64,000 nucleotides of DNA from Thiodiazotropha sp040506195. GTDB taxonomy: Bacteria > Pseudomonadota > Gammaproteobacteria > Chromatiales > Chromatiaceae. A program made the translations under genes and the position numbers. The notes below the pieces were generated by a model that searched no databases, had not been told where the DNA came from, and was given only the letters and a program-made list of their open reading frames with translations. This document shows positions 35,793 to 45,730 of the stretch, one piece after another. The DNA is taken from contig JBEVXH010000003.1 of assembly GCA_040506195.1 (NCBI GenBank), positions 186,001 to 250,000 on the forward strand, given 5' to 3'. Each line of letters starts with the position of its first letter. The stretch's first letter is position 1.

Positions 35793-36311
35793 AATCACTT
35801 CTCCACTTGACGTGACTTTAAGCAATTATCCACCCAAGCTGTCTGTTTGATAGTTTACGTCTTTTATCTTGCTGTCAGAACAGGCGAAGTGGCAACCCTG
35901 CTCTCTCTTTAACAAAATAATCCCGAATGCGCCTTACCCTATATCAAATTCTCTTGGTTGGGATATTTCAGAGTGATTTTGCTCTGCCCAGGAATGCTGC
36001 GGAATTCAGCGGCGTTATCATTCGCTCATATTGAATGACCACACCTCGCCCATTCTGCCTTGCTGGGCACAAAAACAGCCCCAGCAGGGTGTATTGATTA
36101 GTGTCGACAGGCCCTAGTATAATCACCAGCAAAGACAACTCTTTATAATGAAACAGCTTCCTGAGCCATTTAGAATTGTCAATGATATCGCTACATTCCA
36201 CACTTATGATCGCGTATACTAGCCAGGAAACCGGATCAGGCCGATATAAGCCCGAAACTCTATGAAAGCCTATTTCAACCCCCTTCTTCGTATTCCAATC
36301 ACAGGCTGACC
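35793..36311. other. Divergent region between hemerythrin and FNR-like genes
   Basis: About 520 bases holding the promoters of both genes and, at 36085-36116, the inverted copy of the 33-bp repeat found at 34991. A minus-strand ORF of 77 codons (35968-36201) crosses the repeat and is not convincing as a gene. Confidence 0.55.
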
Positions 36312-37034
36312 ATGAGTCCCAAACTGCGTGTAGTAAAGGAACACCATCGCTGCGCCCACTGCCTATTCCGGCGTTTTTTCCTCAATCTGGGGCTCAGTTG
36401 CGACCAAATAGACCAAGCGGGACAGACCACCACCACCAATATCGGTCCCTATCTTCCCGGTGAGTATATCTACCGTGCGGGAGAATCCTGCAATGCCCTC
36501 TATGTGGTCCATGCCGGTACCGTCAAGACAGAGACGGTCACTTTCGATGGTGACCTGCATGTCAGCGGTTTCTACATGGCAGGGGAACTGTTCGGCGCAG
36601 ACGGTATCCACCAGCGCAGATTTACCACGGACGCACTGGCCATCGAAAAAACCTGGGCATGCGAACTGACCTTCGACAACTGGGAAATCCTGACCAAGCA
36701 ACATCCCGAACTTCAAAACCAGCTGATAACCGAGCTGGGTCGGGTGATCGCACATAAAGAGCATGAGGCCCTATCCACCCACCACCATCTTTTGGCGCAG
36801 CGGCTGATGGGGTTCCTGAGCGATCTTCTGCATCGTGTCCGCGTTCGGCAGAACAATCAGACAAACGAAGTCGTTTTGACTATGACCAAAACCGATATCG
36901 CACGCTACCTGGGCGCCACACCGGAATCGATCAGCCGAATGCTGGGCAGGCTCGAAAAAGCGGGATATATCGTCAATTCAAAGCGTCGCATTCGTATCCT
37001 CAAGGATGCTTCCGATCTGGATATCGCTGTCTGA
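36312..37034 (+). CDS. FNR-like transcription regulator with displaced cysteine
   Basis: 240 residues of the Crp/Fnr family: cyclic-nucleotide-like beta roll (about 40-150) and helix-turn-helix with ESISRMLGRLE, the FNR-type recognition helix for TTGAT half-sites. Cysteines at 14, 17 and 117 match three of the four FNR cluster ligands; the one normally six residues after the second (E. coli C29) is Phe here, and a cysteine appears at 30 instead. It may still hold a [4Fe-4S] cluster with altered spacing, or be less oxygen-sensitive. A 3-prime fragment of a close relative lies at 45411-45544. Confidence 0.88.
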   Translation: MSPKLRVVKEHHRCAHCLFRRFFLNLGLSCDQIDQAGQTTTTNIGPYLPGEYIYRAGESCNALYVVHAGTVKTETVTFDGDLHVSGFYMAGELFGADGIHQRRFTTDALAIEKTWACELTFDNWEILTKQHPELQNQLITELGRVIAHKEHEALSTHHHLLAQRLMGFLSDLLHRVRVRQNNQTNEVVLTMTKTDIARYLGATPESISRMLGRLEKAGYIVNSKRRIRILKDASDLDIAV

Positions 37035-37124
37035 CCTACAGGTGTCATATGACACTCCTAAAGGACCTCTGCGCCTATGAAGGCAACCCCAACGCATTCC
37101 GCGACCTCTTGAGGTACGAGGCCA

Positions 37125-39620
37125 TCAAGCGAACAGAGGCCTCACATTCTTTCCCATATTTCTGTATAGGAAAGCCTCCATCTCTTTGGCCGGGATAGGC
37201 TTGGAGTAATAGTACCCCTGAAAAACCTCACAGCCGTTTTCCACCAGGAACTCTATTTGATCTATGCTCTCCACACCCTCTGCAAGAATTTCGTGATCAA
37301 GGCTTTTCGCTAAGGCGATTACCGCCTTTGAAATGGCTTTGTCCTCCGTGTCATGAGGCAGGTCCTTGATAAATGAACGGTCTATTTTAAGTTTGGTTAT
37401 CGGAAGTTTCTTCAGGTACGAGAGGGAGGAGTAGCCTGTTCCAAAGTCATCCAGCGCCAATTTGATGCCGATATCGTCGATTTTGTCTAGTATTCTGATG
37501 GCGTTTTCCGGGTTCTCCATTACATGGCCTTCGGTGATTTCCATTTCCAGCCATTCGGGACTACATCCGGTCTCCACCAGACTCCCCACGACAAAGGCCA
37601 CCAGGTCTTTTCGCTGAAGCTGTCTCACGCTCAGATTAAGAGCCAGCGTACCGGGTTGCAGGCCTCCACGATGCCATGTCGTGAACTGTTCAACGGCCTT
37701 TCTCATCACCAGCCGGTCTATTTCAACGATTAACCCCGTCGATTCGGCTATGGGGATAAATTTCGATGGAAAAACCAGACCCATGGAGGGGCTTTGCCAG
37801 CGCACCAGCGCCTCCATGCCGACAATCTTACCGGTTACGCCGTTAATCTGAGGTTGATAATAGACCACAAATTCATCGTTCTCTATCGCCGCACGCAGTC
37901 TGGCTTCCATGTGCACCCTTTCGAAAGCCTGCACAGTCATTTCAGAACTGTAATATTGAATATTATTCCGTCCTTCGCTTTTCGCTTTATACATGGCGGC
38001 ATCAGCATTCCTCAGAAGATCCTTGCTTGTCTTTCCATTATCGGGATAGATACTGATGCCGATACTGCTGGTGACGTAGAGCTCGTGGTTATCCACGGTC
38101 AGCGGTTTTGCCAGCATTTTCTGTATCTTTTCAGCAAGCCGGGAGGCATCCTGCTCTTGCTTCAGCCCCTCCATCAGGACGGTGAATTCGTCGCCCCCCA
38201 GCCGGGCAATGGCATCCTCCGCGCGAACCGACTGTTTAAGGCGTAGCGTCACCGCCTTCAGCACCATATCACCCGATCTGTGACCCAATGAGTCGTTGAT
38301 CTTCTTGAAATGGTCGAGGTCGATGAATAGCAGGGCCAGCTTGGAGCGGCTACGAGTCGCCTTGACCAGCCCCCGCTCAAGGCGGTTGGTGAACAACGCG
38401 CGATTGGAGAGACCCGTCAAGGTGTCGTGGCTTGCCTGAAACTGCAATGTATCTCTTTGATGCTGCAGTTCTTCCTGCTGCTTAATGAGCCTGGAGACAT
38501 CCGTGTTGAATCCAACGAAGCGAATGGCTCTCCCCTTCTCATCGAAGAGCGCCTTTCCCCGCCCTGTAATCCAACGCCAATCACCACCTTTCGTGCACAT
38601 GCGAAAGGTGCTTTCGTAGCTACCTTTTCCCTTGGTTTCCAGGTATTCCCTAACCCGGCGATGCGCCTGCTCTGCGTCTTCCGGATGCAGCAGCTCGGAC
38701 CAGCATTCAATGGTATCGGGCAGTTCGCCGACTTCATAGCCAAGCATTGTCTCGAAACGGGGTGAGTGGTATACCCTGTCAGTCTTTAGATCCCAGTCCC
38801 AAAGGCCGTCATTGGTGCCGTCTATGGCCAATCTGAATCGCTCTTTTTCCTGTTCCAGTTCGTTCCGCTTGTTTATCAGTTCCTGTCTCGAACCCCTGAT
38901 CGTATCGATCATTCTGTTCATCGTATTTGACAATGTGGTGATCTCCCGGGGCCCTGCACAGGGCACGTTGTCATACGGTATACCCTCTTTGTCACCGTGG
39001 CTTATAACCTCGGCAATCGCAGCGATCGGCTTAAGCAAGCGGAGTCGAATGGATATAAATAATGAAACGATCAGCAGCAGGGAGATGGCAAGCGTACCGA
39101 GCAGATGGCCTATTACGATATCCCGTAACTCCTTCCGCAGCTCATGATCGGAAACGTATATGTTTATCGCACCCAACTCATTGCCGTTGGGTCCGACGAT
39201 GGATTGCCCGAATGAATAGTAGGATTCTTCGAGCTGTCGCTTGTGTTCGGCGCTGTCCGGAACGAAGTCGGTGGCCTGCCAATTGGAATCTCGTATTTTG
39301 CCGCTTACATAGGCCTTCTTCCCCATGATGGCGCCTATATTGTAGTCTTCCACGATAATGGCGAAGATGTTACGCCGCTCAAGCTCATTGGTGACAAGTT
39401 TATCGTACTCGTTTACTGCATAGGATGAGAGGTAAGTGGCAATATTCCTGTTGAGAGAGTTGATACTGCGCTTAACGCTCTCCCGCATCTCTCTCTCTAC
39501 TCTCTGCTTGGTGGAGAGGTATGAATAGGTTGACTGCAATGCCGTTATAATGGTCACAGCGGAAATAATGATTATCCCCAGCGTTATATAGATTGGGTGC
39601 TTGTCGATAATCATTTTCAT
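37125..39620 (-). CDS. Membrane PAS-GGDEF-EAL c-di-GMP enzyme
   Basis: 831 residues. Two membrane helices (about 10-30 and 172-192) enclose a periplasmic sensor of about 140 residues, followed by HAMP-like linker, PAS domain (from EKERFRLAIDGTNDGLWDWDL), GGDEF (RLGGDEF, intact) and EAL (MEALVRW, LALDDFGTGYSS, LAEGVES, intact). Both synthesis and hydrolysis of c-di-GMP are possible. A periplasmic binding protein gene lies 10 bases upstream in the same operon and could supply the ligand signal. Confidence 0.93.
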   Translation of the reverse strand: MKMIIDKHPIYITLGIIIISAVTIITALQSTYSYLSTKQRVEREMRESVKRSINSLNRNIATYLSSYAVNEYDKLVTNELERRNIFAIIVEDYNIGAIMGKKAYVSGKIRDSNWQATDFVPDSAEHKRQLEESYYSFGQSIVGPNGNELGAINIYVSDHELRKELRDIVIGHLLGTLAISLLLIVSLFISIRLRLLKPIAAIAEVISHGDKEGIPYDNVPCAGPREITTLSNTMNRMIDTIRGSRQELINKRNELEQEKERFRLAIDGTNDGLWDWDLKTDRVYHSPRFETMLGYEVGELPDTIECWSELLHPEDAEQAHRRVREYLETKGKGSYESTFRMCTKGGDWRWITGRGKALFDEKGRAIRFVGFNTDVSRLIKQQEELQHQRDTLQFQASHDTLTGLSNRALFTNRLERGLVKATRSRSKLALLFIDLDHFKKINDSLGHRSGDMVLKAVTLRLKQSVRAEDAIARLGGDEFTVLMEGLKQEQDASRLAEKIQKMLAKPLTVDNHELYVTSSIGISIYPDNGKTSKDLLRNADAAMYKAKSEGRNNIQYYSSEMTVQAFERVHMEARLRAAIENDEFVVYYQPQINGVTGKIVGMEALVRWQSPSMGLVFPSKFIPIAESTGLIVEIDRLVMRKAVEQFTTWHRGGLQPGTLALNLSVRQLQRKDLVAFVVGSLVETGCSPEWLEMEITEGHVMENPENAIRILDKIDDIGIKLALDDFGTGYSSLSYLKKLPITKLKIDRSFIKDLPHDTEDKAISKAVIALAKSLDHEILAEGVESIDQIEFLVENGCEVFQGYYYSKPIPAKEMEAFLYRNMGKNVRPLFA

Positions 39621-39630
39621 TCAACCTATG

Positions 39631-40653
39631 TCACTGATTTTCGATTCCCAGTACATTTCGCCTGATGAGGGGCAGTTTTTCATTAATATTTTCTTGTGAT
39701 ATGGCCAGAATCGGGAGCCGCCTCTCCTTTTCAACCACCTCGCCATTGACGTGCCTGTGCATGGACATGACCGCCTCTTCCCCCATCAGATAAGGCTGTT
39801 GCATGGCGGCGCCAACCAGAACGCCCCGTGGAATCAGGTCCAGGAAAATCGGTTCCGCGTCAAATGAGATCAACAGGATTTCTCCGGTTTTCCCTGCATC
39901 GGCAATTGCATCCAGCGCCCCCTGGTATCTGTCAGATCCCTGTAGCCAGATCGCACGCAAGTCCGGGGTTTTCTCAATCATTTCCTCGCTGTAATCGTAG
40001 GTCTCCCGGTAGGAGAAGGTGACTTGTTGTTTGATATCCGCGCCCTTGATGCCGGCCTCATCCATGGCCTGCATGAATCCCGCGGTCCTGGCCCTGCCGT
40101 TTTCTCTCATTTGCGGGATTGCAATTATCCCGACGCGACCGTTCCTCCACCCCGCATCGGATAGTGTTTCAGCCAATATCCGGCCTAAACGGTAAGCTCC
40201 ATCGCGATTGTCGGAGGAGATATACGAGATATACTCGCCGCCATCAGTACCGATATCAGCGATAACGACTGGAACGCCTGCACTCTTGGCAAATTTCAAT
40301 ATGGTTGTGCAGGCCGAAGAATTGGTGGGTGAGACAATGATCCCTGACACGCCCTCTTTCAACGCCCTCACTGTGAACTCCAGCTCCCGCTTGGCGCTAT
40401 TTTCCGCACTGAAAACTTCAACGCCATAACCCAGCGAAGCGGCGCGACTCTTTATTCCACGCCACATAATGTCCCAGAAGGGGATTCTGAGGTCGGAAAC
40501 GAGATAGACCAGTTTCTTGTCGGCCTTGCTGGATGCAGTGCTTGGATCTGCCGCATCCGTGTTGCATATGCAGGAAAGGCAGCCCGATATGGCCAGAATA
40601 AGGATAAAAAAAAGCCTAGAGAGTGGTTGAAGCAGTGTCGTAATGCTATTCAT
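39631..40653 (-). CDS. Periplasmic sugar-binding-type protein (LacI/RbsB-like)
   Basis: 340 residues from the ATG at 40653. After an N-terminal signal segment (LSRLFFILILAISGCLSC, possibly a lipobox) comes a periplasmic binding protein of the type 1 fold: VYLVSDLRIPFWDIMWRGIKSRA, GVSGIIVSPTN, VVIADIGTDGGEYISYISSDN. There is no transporter gene nearby; the neighbour is a sensor GGDEF-EAL protein, so the pair probably forms a ligand-sensing module as known for TorT- or LuxP-like proteins. Confidence 0.85.
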   Translation of the reverse strand: MNSITTLLQPLSRLFFILILAISGCLSCICNTDAADPSTASSKADKKLVYLVSDLRIPFWDIMWRGIKSRAASLGYGVEVFSAENSAKRELEFTVRALKEGVSGIIVSPTNSSACTTILKFAKSAGVPVVIADIGTDGGEYISYISSDNRDGAYRLGRILAETLSDAGWRNGRVGIIAIPQMRENGRARTAGFMQAMDEAGIKGADIKQQVTFSYRETYDYSEEMIEKTPDLRAIWLQGSDRYQGALDAIADAGKTGEILLISFDAEPIFLDLIPRGVLVGAAMQQPYLMGEEAVMSMHRHVNGEVVEKERRLPILAISQENINEKLPLIRRNVLGIENQ

Positions 40654-41101
40654 TTTTTCAAAACAGATCAGCAATTTTGAAATGAATAAGTACTTATTTG
40701 CATGTGAAAAAAGCGACGAAGCCTCCGCTCCGAATCACTCCGGACCATTCCCAGCATGCGGAGTCAAAACCCATGCCTTCACTCAAATATAGCGGTCGAA
40801 CAGGTCCATACTTAAGAAAATCGTTAATTGTATTCCTACTTTTATCACCGGTAGAAAGAGCTGTTCAGAGCGATCGCATCTCATGCCGCAAGCAATTCAT
40901 CTGTTACCCGATCACTGCTTGCTTATGGATAAAATAGATTACAATTCAACAATTTAGCAAGCCTGGCTTAGTGACCTGCCCGGTCAAAAAACCTCTGATC
41001 GATTCCTGATCGAGTGTGTGGCAGTCAGAAACGCGCCAACTTAAGGCTAACACAGCCAACAGCCCGGCGTCGAATCGCATATCTAAGCAAGCTGTTTTCC
41101 G
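40654..41101. other. Intergenic region between two c-di-GMP clusters
   Basis: About 450 bases, low GC, no convincing gene. It holds the promoter of the minus-strand binding-protein operon and the end of the following cluster. No terminator hairpin with a T run is visible. Confidence 0.5.
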
Positions 41102-43123
41102 CTACTGCAGAGCTTCAGGCTTGGAATAGAGATACCCCTGGGCGAAATCCACATTCAGCAGCTTTAAGGATTCTGCAATCTTCGTGTTCTCGACATGCAG
41201 TGCAACCGTCGTCTGTTTCAGTGCCTTGGATATCTCACAGATCGATTTGACGGTGGCATAGTCAACGGGGTTGTTGATCATTTCCCGTATCAGTTGTCCC
41301 TCTATTTTTATCTGCTCTGACGGGATCCTGCTAAGTTGGGCATACGATGAGTGACCACTGCCAAAGTGGTCGAGTGTAAATCGGCAACCGTAAGCCCTCA
41401 GATCGTTCATCAGAGTGATTGTGTCGTTGAAATGTGAAACAGCCGACTGTTCATCGACTTCAAAGCAAAGTTTATCGGCCGGGAAGTTGCTTGATTCCAG
41501 CTTATCGATGATGAACCGTTTTATATTGTGGTCGCTTAATGACTGTACCGACAAATTGATATTAATTGTTTCCATCGCAACGATGTCACTACCGCTTTCG
41601 GTAAACCAGTCGATGGCTCTGTTTATTACCCATTGGTCGATTTGACCGAGTATTCGATAACGTTCAGCGGCAGGGAGAAAAGTATCCGGTTGCATAAGCT
41701 TATTGCCTGCACCCTGCATGCGAAGCAGTACTTCCAGTCTGCCATACTTCTCTGTCGTCGTTTTGAGTGGAATTATCCTCTGACCAAACAGCACGAATCT
41801 ATTGTATTTGATGGCATCTTTAATCTCGTCTATGGATGTCAATTGCTTGCTTTTCATCTTGTTATGATTATCGCTGAAATCAAACGCATGCACCCGGTTC
41901 CTGCCGGATTCCTTGGCCGTGCTGCAAGCAATGTCAGCAGCATGAAGTATATCAGTGATTGTTTTTGCGTTATGACCGACCTCCGCTACGCCAATGCTGG
42001 CGCCGATGCGAAATTTTTTGTTGTCGCAATGATGCCTAATATCACAGATATTCGATCTGAGCTCCTCACAGACTTTCATGGCTCTGTCGATTTTGCAACC
42101 GTAGAGTATGATTGCAAACTCATCACCACCTATTCGTGAAACGACATCACTTGTACGGATGCTATCGGCAAGGACTCTGGCAATACTTACCAGTAACTTA
42201 TCGCCTTCTACGTGCCCACAGGAGTCGTTTATTGTCTTGAAGTAGTCCAGGTCGATGAAGCAGATCACGATATTACTTTTATTACCCGTTTTTCGATCTT
42301 CAAGGGTAGATTTTAAAATCCGCTCGAATGCCCTTCTGTTGTATAGCCCTGTCAGAGGATCGTGTGAGGCTTGGTGAAAAAGAGATGTGGTGATCTCCTC
42401 AAGATGCCGGCTCAGATCAATAATCTCCGTGGGGCCGGATGTTGTGGGCTCGAAGTCACTCCCGGTTACCGCCATTGCCGTTGACTCTTTCAGATGCCTC
42501 AAAGGACGACTAATCTGCTTACTGGCCCAATACCAAAGAAAAGAGATAAGCAGAAAAAAGGCGACCCGGGCCATGTCTCGAAATAAAATTACTTGTTGTT
42601 CCTTCTTCTCAAGATTTTTTTTGGCGGCCTGCAGGCTGATTCTTGTCTGTTGTGTAATATCCTGCAGGTTCAATTGCAGCCTTGAAGCGATTTTATCGTG
42701 TTCGATGAGCATTTCAGATAACCTGTCATTGAACTTGCTGTCATCGGGCAACTGACTGACCTTGGTAAGCAGGCTGTTGCCCTCCTTGATCAGTTCCGAT
42801 GATGCGGCAATCAATGGTGAGTCACTGAGTGAGCTGTCTTCGTTCAACAGATGAGTGAATGCTGTCAGTAAGAGTTTTCCTTTTTTTACAGCCCCATCCA
42901 GCAGGTATGTATTACCGGACCCAAGAATAAGATCTGCCGAGATGAGAAATTGCGCAGTATTTTCACTTGTGCGATTGAGGTCTTTCTCCCACAGCAGATC
43001 AGAATTGAACTGGTTGTTGAGTTTACGGATATTGTCGATCTGTACCGACAATACCGCCTCAAGGGCGTAACCGCCGGCAAGGCATGCGAGAATCAAAGCA
43101 GCAAGGTAGGCTTTAATACTCAT
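41102..43123 (-). CDS. Membrane GGDEF protein with degenerate EAL domain
   Basis: 673 residues. A periplasmic helical sensor lies between two membrane helices (about 6-24 and 190-208). GGDEF is intact (RIGGDEF, preceded by FIDLDYFKTIND). The EAL domain is altered: EVLLRM replaces EALxRW, LDHFGSGHSS replaces DDFGTGxSS (second Asp to His), and ALHVEN replaces AEGVE so an essential Glu is Leu. The C-terminal domain is therefore probably a non-hydrolytic c-di-GMP binding or regulatory domain, and the protein a cyclase. Confidence 0.9.
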   Translation of the reverse strand: MSIKAYLAALILACLAGGYALEAVLSVQIDNIRKLNNQFNSDLLWEKDLNRTSENTAQFLISADLILGSGNTYLLDGAVKKGKLLLTAFTHLLNEDSSLSDSPLIAASSELIKEGNSLLTKVSQLPDDSKFNDRLSEMLIEHDKIASRLQLNLQDITQQTRISLQAAKKNLEKKEQQVILFRDMARVAFFLLISFLWYWASKQISRPLRHLKESTAMAVTGSDFEPTTSGPTEIIDLSRHLEEITTSLFHQASHDPLTGLYNRRAFERILKSTLEDRKTGNKSNIVICFIDLDYFKTINDSCGHVEGDKLLVSIARVLADSIRTSDVVSRIGGDEFAIILYGCKIDRAMKVCEELRSNICDIRHHCDNKKFRIGASIGVAEVGHNAKTITDILHAADIACSTAKESGRNRVHAFDFSDNHNKMKSKQLTSIDEIKDAIKYNRFVLFGQRIIPLKTTTEKYGRLEVLLRMQGAGNKLMQPDTFLPAAERYRILGQIDQWVINRAIDWFTESGSDIVAMETININLSVQSLSDHNIKRFIIDKLESSNFPADKLCFEVDEQSAVSHFNDTITLMNDLRAYGCRFTLDHFGSGHSSYAQLSRIPSEQIKIEGQLIREMINNPVDYATVKSICEISKALKQTTVALHVENTKIAESLKLLNVDFAQGYLYSKPEALQ

Positions 43124-43192
43124 TGTCAACTACCATAATCTTACAAATGTTCATTACTAATACATGTCAGTGACTCCCTGTCGATATTGAGG

Positions 43193-43807
43193 TTAATGAT
43201 CTTGATTGATCTCGATGACCTCTTCGTTCCATGCGATTTCGGTAATGGCTATGGTCTTCAACGCCGAGCGGATTGTCAGCAGCGCCAAATCCTGATAGTT
43301 CTTGAATGTCGAGGCAACGTCACTTCTCATCTGTGTGCCATCCGAATTGAGTAATTGACGGATTTCGAAAAATGACTTTCCTGAAAGCAAGGCGCTGAGT
43401 TTGTCGCTAAGCGCCTTGTTACAATTGGGGCTTCGGCACCGTTGAAAAAAAAGGCCGTTTATCGTCATGTCGAAGTTTATTCCCCATCCAATCTCAATAA
43501 GGCCCCATTCGGCCAGCTCTGATCTTGCCTGGACAAAGCCGATCGGCTGGTTTCCGTCAAAGACCATATAAAGGGTGTGCTTTCCTATCTCACTGCGATG
43601 AAGTGTGAAGGGAAGTCGTTGCTTGACCGACTGTCTGTGTTGTTCGGTAATCGGCGCCACTATTGAACGATATTGTTTGGAGGTTTGGTAAAGCGCCTGG
43701 ATCGCTGCAACTGGATCACGCAGAGAGCAATAGGCACCGAATGCCGCCGGTACCGCTACGATGTGGAGTATAGCCAGTGCTATCAAAAGAGTGGATATTC
43801 TCATCAT
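43193..43807 (-). CDS. Exported protein, unknown function
   Basis: 204 residues, signal peptide ending AAFG/AFGA. Mature part has cysteines in CSLRDP and RCRSPNCNK and a beta-rich centre (HTLYMVFDGNQPIGFVQARSEL) reminiscent of FMN-binding-type periplasmic domains. I do not recognise the family with certainty. It lies between a porin-like gene and the GGDEF protein on one strand, so it may feed a signal to the latter. Confidence 0.72.
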   Translation of the reverse strand: MMRISTLLIALAILHIVAVPAAFGAYCSLRDPVAAIQALYQTSKQYRSIVAPITEQHRQSVKQRLPFTLHRSEIGKHTLYMVFDGNQPIGFVQARSELAEWGLIEIGWGINFDMTINGLFFQRCRSPNCNKALSDKLSALLSGKSFFEIRQLLNSDGTQMRSDVASTFKNYQDLALLTIRSALKTIAITEIAWNEEVIEINQDH

Positions 43808-43823
43808 AATTTAATTCCAGATA

Positions 43824-44900
43824 TTAGATCCGCCACCGAACCTGCAGTGTAAATAATGATGGCTTTGCCTGTTGCCTGATCATGTCGATCTGCTTTTGAT
43901 ATTGAGCACTGAATTCAAAACCAGGAACAGGACTCCAGAGGATCCCTGTTTTTACGTCATCACCGGCCTCCCAGTGATTGTCCGGTTTCAGCCAGAGTCG
44001 ACTCCACTGAAAATAAAGGTGCAGGTTTTCTCTTGCATTTCGCCAGGAAGCCTCCATCAATGAGTTCATCCTGTCCCCCCCGTCGTCGTTACCCCCTGAC
44101 AGCTCAAAAAGCAATTCCCAATGATGCCGGTAATACGCAAGATCGAATCCGATCCTCTCTCGCTCGGTAATGCCGTTCCCAGCTAGAACATCTCCATGAA
44201 ACCATGATAGTCCTGCAATCAGGTTTTGATGCGATGGAAGTCCGATGCGGCCGGCAAAAACGTAGGGGTCTCCCCTGCTTTCGATTTCGTTTCCAGAGCC
44301 ACGGGTCAGTGCGACTTCATAATCGAAACGCGGCAATCTACCGTTTATCGAGATACCCCAATCAGCTTTGATCCCACGATCGGAAAATGTGTATTGCCTT
44401 AGCGTACCGTTGGTATCGATATTCTGTTCAAGACCAAAGGGTATTTCAAAGTGACCGGCGCGAATGTTGAATTTACCCTCTGACAGCGCAGTATAGTTGA
44501 AGTTTGCTATACGCCACGTCAGTTCAGTGTCATCACCGTCATCGAAGAAAAATGGAGGATTGGGGACATTATTCAGTTTCACGATATAGGGTTGAAAAAC
44601 CAGTGTCCCAGTATCGCCGGAATCATCGGTGAGAACCTTGTGGTAATCGAATCCCAGCACGTGGGTTGAAGCCGAATGGTGAGACTCGTGATCATTGACC
44701 ACCCGACTTGAAAGATCAATCGCCCAACGACTGTTTTTCGAGAAGCCAGCCCCTATTTCCGCCATACCGGAATAGGCATCGCTGTTGAACGAGAGGAATG
44801 CAAATACCAGTATTATGCCGAAAAGAAGCTTAACTGTTTCAGAAGCCACTCCAACATCTGCCACACCGGCACGCCTTGCTGCAATTAACGAAATCACCAT
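43824..44900 (-). CDS. Outer-membrane beta-barrel (porin-like) protein
   Basis: The frame is open to 45062; the best start is unclear (ATG at 44900, or GTG at 44849 which gives a signal peptide MASETVKLLFGIILVFAFLSF-like). The mature part consists of alternating amphipathic strands (HWELLFELSGG, LHLYFQWSRLWL, FTLQVRWRI with a C-terminal aromatic/Arg ending), as in outer-membrane barrels. No specific substrate family recognised. First gene of a probable three-gene cluster with an exported protein and a GGDEF protein. Confidence 0.7.
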   Translation of the reverse strand: MVISLIAARRAGVADVGVASETVKLLFGIILVFAFLSFNSDAYSGMAEIGAGFSKNSRWAIDLSSRVVNDHESHHSASTHVLGFDYHKVLTDDSGDTGTLVFQPYIVKLNNVPNPPFFFDDGDDTELTWRIANFNYTALSEGKFNIRAGHFEIPFGLEQNIDTNGTLRQYTFSDRGIKADWGISINGRLPRFDYEVALTRGSGNEIESRGDPYVFAGRIGLPSHQNLIAGLSWFHGDVLAGNGITERERIGFDLAYYRHHWELLFELSGGNDDGGDRMNSLMEASWRNARENLHLYFQWSRLWLKPDNHWEAGDDVKTGILWSPVPGFEFSAQYQKQIDMIRQQAKPSLFTLQVRWRI

Positions 44901-45211
44901 CACCGAATCATGTAGGAAATTAATTAATATATACTGCGCGGCTATACCGCCCATATACATACACATATCGGCAAACAGTAAAGATACTGCAGGAGAGAAA
45001 CAGTGAATGGGAATATAAATCCCGGCCGGAAGTAAAATGACTGATCGATACCCCGCTGGCAAATAATCAGCTGTTTATGGAATTCTCCGTGTATTGAAGG
45101 AGTTAATCCAGGCATATCATCATCCATCCCAATGGCATTACCGATGAGTCAGACTGGCTATACTCAAATACCCGTTTTTCAGTTCATCCAGATCTTTTTG
45201 AAATGCCTCGT

Positions 45212-45544
45212 ATTGGGTATTTCTCACCGAGTACTCTACTGGCAAGATAGAATGGTACAAGTAAATAACAGCTGCACGAGGCTCCGATAAGAACACGTTC
45301 CGCGTGCGGTATTTGTAGACAGTAACCACGATGGATGCACAACAATGCACACTTCTGGTCCTGGCTGACAACCGGTCTGGGCATGCTTGGTAAGGTACTG
45401 GGCTTTTCCATACCTGGGCGCCACACCGGAATCGAACAGCCGGATGCTGGGTAAGCTCGAGAAAGCGGAATATATCGTCAATTCAAAGCGCCGAATCCGT
45501 ATTCTCAAGGACTCTACCGATCTGGATATCGCTATCTGTATCTG
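45212..45544 (+). pseudogene. Mosaic scar from two distant genes
   Basis: 45212-45340 resembles 59743-59889, including the upstream region and first codons of the MotA/TolQ-like gene at 59873 (ATGGATGCACAACAA). After a deletion of about 190 bases, 45341-45410 resembles 60077-60144 of the same gene. From 45411 to the TGA at 45544 it resembles the last 125 bases of the FNR-like gene at 36908-37034 (LGATPES, then RMLGKLEKA and YIVNSKRRIRILKD). Frames are broken. It is a decayed recombination product, not an active gene. Confidence 0.83.
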
Positions 45545-45730
45545 ACCCATAGAGATCCAGCCTATCAACATGCAAATGAAGGAGAACCTTCAAACGCTTA
45601 ACGTGTGGATATGGAAAACCGCCGATGACCACCTCATCGATACTGACTCCACATCCACTTAGAGTCAGGGGGCAAAAATTCAGTTAGAATCGATCTTAGA
45701 CAAACCTCTTAACTTCGGTGGGATAACCAG

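Noticed and set aside
35968..36201. 77-codon minus-strand ORF
   Set aside because: Crosses the 33-bp repeat and the FNR-like promoter region; no ribosome site or conserved feature.
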